NCBI GenBank assembly: GCA_963619935.1
Contig: CAVEYA010000067.1
Location: 1-64,000, forward strand
Direction: 5' to 3'
Source of the DNA: RUG13091 sp963619935
Lineage (GTDB): Bacteria; Bacillota_I; Bacilli_A; RFN20; CAG-826
Length of the DNA stretch: 64,000 nucleotides
The number at the start of each line of letters is the position of its first letter. The first letter of the stretch is position 1. Below, in pieces: positions 61,069 through 64,000 of the stretch. The position numbers and the translations under genes are program-made. The notes beneath the pieces were generated by a model that was given only the letters and a program-made list of their open reading frames with translations, was not told where the DNA came from and made no database searches.

Positions 61069-61220
61069 TGATAAAATCCACCATTACAAAGGATAACAAT
61101 TACACAAACAATCATTAAAGCGATTACTATGCCAATAAAAATTAAGCCTTTCCAAGGAAAGTAATAGCCTTCTTTTTCTTCTTGTTCATTATCTTGGTTT
61201 GTATCTTTTTCTTTTTTCAT
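61056..61220 (-). CDS. Small single-pass membrane protein
   Basis: This frame encodes 54 aa: a charged acidic N-terminus (KKEKDTNQDNEQEEKEG), YYFPW, one membrane helix GLIFIGIVIALMIVCVIVI and a short tail ending FYQWSK. It overlaps the LRR protein gene by 13 nt in another frame, so the two are probably translated together and may form a membrane pair. The ribosome-binding site is weak. It starts 20 nt after the folate transporter gene stops. It resembles no family I know. Confidence 0.6.
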   Translation of the reverse strand: MKKEKDTNQDNEQEEKEGYYFPWKGLIFIGIVIALMIVCVIVILCNGGFYQWSK

Positions 61221-61240
61221 ATCTTTATTTTAACTCTCTA

Positions 61241-62014
61241 TTAGTAAAAGCGATGAGTTATTCTTAAAAATAATATAATAAATAGGGTATTTAAAGGAAC
61301 ATTAATAAATAAAACAATAATTTGTGTTAGTAAAATAACTGGATAAGTATTAAAACCAAAAGCGAATCCTTTCATTAAACTACCAAATATCACCATTACT
61401 AATATTTCTATAAGAAAGCACGCACCAGAAATGGTTAAAGGTGATAAAGCAATTTTATCTTGGCCATACTTTTTATTAATTAAAATAGTGATTACAAATA
61501 GAAGACTCATCAATATAAACAAAATAATTGGGATAACAATCTTTTGCCATAGTTCAATATGGTATGTTGATGAATATAAAGTTAAATCATTATTAAAGAT
61601 TATTATTAAAGAAACTAAGAAAAATAAAATAAATAAAAATATTCCTTCACTAATTAATAAAACTTTTTGATTTTTAATTAATTTTACTAACGCAAAAATA
61701 AAGTAAGAAATAAGTCCTAAAATAAAGTAAATAGCCGTAATTTGCGGGAAAAATCCAAATGATGAACGGTCAAAAAAGAAATAACCAATCACATCGCTCG
61801 CCGCTCCAATAAGTGCTCCATAGATAGGGCCTAAAAAGATAGAAGAAAAAATAATTACAGCAGGTCCACCTAATGATATTCTTAAAAAAGGTATGATAGC
61901 AAGATTATTAATCGCCACTACTTTTTGTAACAGTGTCGTAATTGCGATAAATAAACCAGCTAAGCAAATCTTTTGTAAATGAGTTATTTTCTTTGGCAAT
62001 AAACTAAGCGTCAT
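61241..62014 (-). CDS. folT: ECF transporter S component, probable folate transporter
   Basis: The 257-aa membrane protein has the S-component hallmarks: LFIAITTLL at helix 1, RISLGGPAVIIFSSIFLGP with GALIGAASDVIGYFF, and FFPQITA. Overlap with folC (TGATG, 1 nt) points to folate or a folate precursor, as the FolT-FolC pairing is common in Firmicutes and Lactobacillales. The energy-coupling module (EcfAAT) is not in the window. ATG 62014 is preferred to the adjacent GTG 62017. At 257 aa it is longer than typical S components, with extra helices near 120-180. Confidence 0.8.
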   Translation of the reverse strand: MTLSLLPKKITHLQKICLAGLFIAITTLLQKVVAINNLAIIPFLRISLGGPAVIIFSSIFLGPIYGALIGAASDVIGYFFFDRSSFGFFPQITAIYFILGLISYFIFALVKLIKNQKVLLISEGIFLFILFFLVSLIIIFNNDLTLYSSTYHIELWQKIVIPIILFILMSLLFVITILINKKYGQDKIALSPLTISGACFLIEILVMVIFGSLMKGFAFGFNTYPVILLTQIIVLFINVPLNTLFIILFLRITHRFY

Positions 62015-63222
62015 CACTTAACCTTGAAGCACTTTCTGATGTAGCCCACAAAGGCTAATGAACCTGTAACTAATATGATATCATCAGGAAATTCCTTTGC
62101 TTTATCTAATATTAATTGATAGGCATCGCCTTGATAATGATAGTCATCTAAAAATAAGAAATATTCTTCTTCTTTTCTCGCTCTTGGATGATCAAAAGTA
62201 GTCAAAGTAATGTCATTACTAATTGCCCCTAATGAGGAAAGCATCCCAATTAAGTTTTTGTCTCTAAAACAAGCAAAGACAATATGAATATTTTTTCCAT
62301 TCGCAAATCTAACAATATCTTTCGTTAGTCTTGATACAGCTTCTGGATTATGACCACCATCAAGAATAATGTTAGAAGAAATTCTTTCCATCCTTCCAGG
62401 CATATGCACTTTGCTAATCCCTTCTTTTACTTTATTAACATCAAATGGGAATTGATTTTGTAATATCTTTAAAGCTTCTAAAGCAAAGCAAGCATCAGTC
62501 ACACTATAAGAAGCAATAGAATCAAGTTTAACTTCACCAAATAAAGAATAAATAAATGTGTAACCTTGTTCGGTCAGATTTTGTTCGACAAAGCGATTAA
62601 TATAATAAACTTGTGCTTTGTCTTCTTTCGCAGTCTTCAAAACCACATTTAAGGCATCTTCATCAAATTCTTGAATTAAGACTGGTACATTTTCTTTAAT
62701 AATGCCAGATTTATGTTCCGCTACTTCACTAAGTGAATAGCCTAAATAATCCGTATGTTCAATACTAATTGTGGTGATAATTGATAGGATTGGTGTAAAC
62801 ACATTTGTAGCGTCCATTAATCCACCCATGCCACATTCAATAATAGCAATATCACACTTTTGTTCCATGAAATAGGTAAAAGCAATAAAAGCTTGTACCT
62901 CAAAAGCGGATAAATCAAATCTCTTAATCTCTTTTTGATAGCGGTTAATAATGGTGTTTATATCTTCATCACTAATGGTTTGATGATTAATACGAATCAT
63001 TTGATTTACATCACTTAAAGATGGCGAAGAAAAGATACCAACTTTATAGCCATTTTCCACATAAGAAGCATAAATATATTCTGCAGTACTGCCTTTACCA
63101 TTCGTGCCAGTTATATGGATGGAAGGAACAGTGTATTGAAAATTAATATGCTTTAAAAAAGCATCAAAATTAACTCTTTGATAATCCCCTTGACGATAAT
63201 TATTAAAAATAGAATTATCCAT
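62014..63222 (-). CDS. folC: Folylpolyglutamate synthase
   Basis: FolC, a Mur-ligase-family enzyme, adds glutamate to folates to keep them in the cell. The 402-aa protein has HITGTNGKGSTAEY (P-loop near 36-49), the lid GYKVGIFSSPSL, EC-GMGGLMDATNVF near 130-140 and the C-terminal ligase domain with LDGGHNPEAV and GSLAFVG. It overlaps smpB by 1 nt (TAATG) and the transporter gene by 1 nt, so the three are coupled. Whether it also has dihydrofolate synthase activity is not clear; no other folate-synthesis genes are in the window. Confidence 0.92.
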   Translation of the reverse strand: MDNSIFNNYRQGDYQRVNFDAFLKHINFQYTVPSIHITGTNGKGSTAEYIYASYVENGYKVGIFSSPSLSDVNQMIRINHQTISDEDINTIINRYQKEIKRFDLSAFEVQAFIAFTYFMEQKCDIAIIECGMGGLMDATNVFTPILSIITTISIEHTDYLGYSLSEVAEHKSGIIKENVPVLIQEFDEDALNVVLKTAKEDKAQVYYINRFVEQNLTEQGYTFIYSLFGEVKLDSIASYSVTDACFALEALKILQNQFPFDVNKVKEGISKVHMPGRMERISSNIILDGGHNPEAVSRLTKDIVRFANGKNIHIVFACFRDKNLIGMLSSLGAISNDITLTTFDHPRARKEEEYFLFLDDYHYQGDAYQLILDKAKEFPDDIILVTGSLAFVGYIRKCFKVK

Positions 63223-63680
63223 TAATATTCACCACTTTTGATTTTACGATCAATATCACGTTTTTTAATTGTTTCGCGTTTATCGTAATTCTTTTTACCT
63301 TTACCTAACGCTATTTCAACCTTGCAACGACCTTTTTTAAAATATACTTTGGTAGGAATAATCGCATATCCACCTTTTTTAGCTTGTTCCATGAAATAAC
63401 GAATTTCTTTTTTATGCAATAAAAGCTTACGAGTTCTTAAAGGATCATGATTAAAAATGTTTCCTTGTTCATATGGATTAATATGCATGTTAATTATTTC
63501 TGCTTCTTCATCACGAATAACGACATAAGCATCTCCAATCGTACAAGCATGGACTCTTAAGGATTTAATCTCAGTTCCTTTAAGTTCAATTCCACATTCC
63601 GTAAAATCACTTAAAAAATAATTAAAAGATGCCTTACGGTTAGTAGAAATAATTTTAATTCCAGTATTTTTGTTATCCAT
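63222..63680 (-). CDS. smpB: SsrA-binding protein SmpB
   Basis: SmpB carries tmRNA to stalled ribosomes. The 152-aa protein has the usual N-terminal NRKASFNYFL, GIELKGTEIKSLR, AEIINMHI and the C-terminal basic tail GKKNYDKRETIKKRDIDR. Length is normal. It overlaps folC and the upstream membrane gene by 1 nt each. The tmRNA gene itself is not in the window. Confidence 0.97.
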   Translation of the reverse strand: MDNKNTGIKIISTNRKASFNYFLSDFTECGIELKGTEIKSLRVHACTIGDAYVVIRDEEAEIINMHINPYEQGNIFNHDPLRTRKLLLHKKEIRYFMEQAKKGGYAIIPTKVYFKKGRCKVEIALGKGKKNYDKRETIKKRDIDRKIKSGEY

Positions 63681-64000
63681 TAAACATCATCCTCCATCGC
63701 ATAGCGTCTTAAATTATATAAACCAAAATTATTCATTGCTACAATACATTCTTCATTCTTTTTATTTTTAATAAATGTATTTGCAATGTAAAACACAATC
63801 AAATTCATAATAATCACAATAAAATACATTAATAAATTCATTGCTTCTAAAGCTTGCAATGTTCCAATAATAGCCACTCCGATAATGCAAGTAGTCATAA
63901 AAGAGAACTTAGGCACATTTATAAGTCCATCAAATAATAGTTTTCCATATTCTTTTAAACTGCCTTTCATAATTAAGGAATATAAAAGTGTCTGGAAGAG
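63680..64000 (-). CDS. Small membrane protein, may continue off the right edge
   Basis: From ATG 63970 this gives 96 aa with two membrane helices (about 22-42 and 45-67) and a charged tail ending AMEDDV. It overlaps smpB by 1 nt (TAATG). The frame stays open upstream to the edge (LFQTLLYSLI before the ATG), and there is no ribosome-binding site at the ATG, so the true start may lie outside the window. Alternatively TATATT, 8 nt before the ATG, could be a -10 of a leaderless message. I do not recognise the family. Confidence 0.5.
   Translation of the reverse strand, partial: LFQTLLYSLIMKGSLKEYGKLLFDGLINVPKFSFMTTCIIGVAIIGTLQALEAMNLLMYFIVIIMNLIVFYIANTFIKNKKNEECIVAMNNFGLYNLRRYAMEDDV

Overview
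The window is about 64 kb of a low-GC, AT-rich genome of a Firmicutes/Mollicutes-type bacterium. The 16S rRNA 5' end, the strong AGGAGG-type ribosome binding sites, the uvrA-lgt-ppaX and trxB-rapZ-whiA gene orders and the Lys-tRNA all fit this group. TGA is used as a stop (whiA and folC end in TGA) and is absent inside the long frames, so the code is the standard bacterial one and not the Mycoplasma one. RpoB carries Asn at the rifampicin-site position equivalent to E. coli His526, as reported for Mollicutes. A gut-type Acholeplasmatales/RF39/Erysipelotrichia-like organism with pyruvate:ferredoxin oxidoreductase (anaerobic or fermentative) is my inference. Nearly all genes are on the minus strand.

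Layout, left to right: 16S rRNA start with tandem promoters (1-340); glycolysis operon gap-pgk-tpiA plus a Bax-inhibitor-like membrane protein (0.4-4.3 kb); uvrA-lgt-ppaX-trxB, then rapZ-whiA-xre (4.4-12.4 kb); a small P-loop kinase, a small conserved protein and por (12.5-17.1 kb); a 16-kb block rich in secreted lipoproteins (17.3-33.5 kb); an RDD protein; tuf, fusA, rpsG, rpsL (35-39.3 kb); two M6-type metalloprotease lipoproteins (39.5-42.8 kb); rpoC, rpoB, rplL, rplJ, rplA, rplK with leader RNAs (42.8-53.2 kb); a plus-strand ktrB-ktrA potassium channel pair; nusG-secE-rpmG (55.5-56.5 kb); small membrane and regulatory genes; a lipoprotein endonuclease I (59-60.3 kb); and a smpB-folC-folate-transporter cluster running off the right edge.

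The most interesting region is the lipoprotein block. One apparent seven-gene operon (33518 down to 23881) encodes an ABC importer (ATPase with an unusual coiled-coil insertion, two permeases, two paralogous substrate-binding lipoproteins), a surface staphylococcal-nuclease-type lipoprotein and an OB-fold-like lipoprotein. Downstream lie a further OB/Big2 lipoprotein, a ComEC-like metallo-beta-lactamase-fold lipoprotein, a 5'-nucleotidase lipoprotein and a small OB-like lipoprotein. A second secreted nuclease with an OB-like domain is at 59 kb. Together these look like a surface system for cutting extracellular nucleic acid, dephosphorylating the products and importing them. It resembles the nuclease-ABC operons of mycoplasmas but is larger. 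The substrate is inferred, not shown.

The window also shows repeated alternating purine-pyrimidine tracts at the upstream edge of several transcription units, two or three candidate leaderless mRNAs, and a 505-nt structured rplL-rpoB spacer. I saw no insertion sequences, integrases, phage genes or CRISPR arrays.
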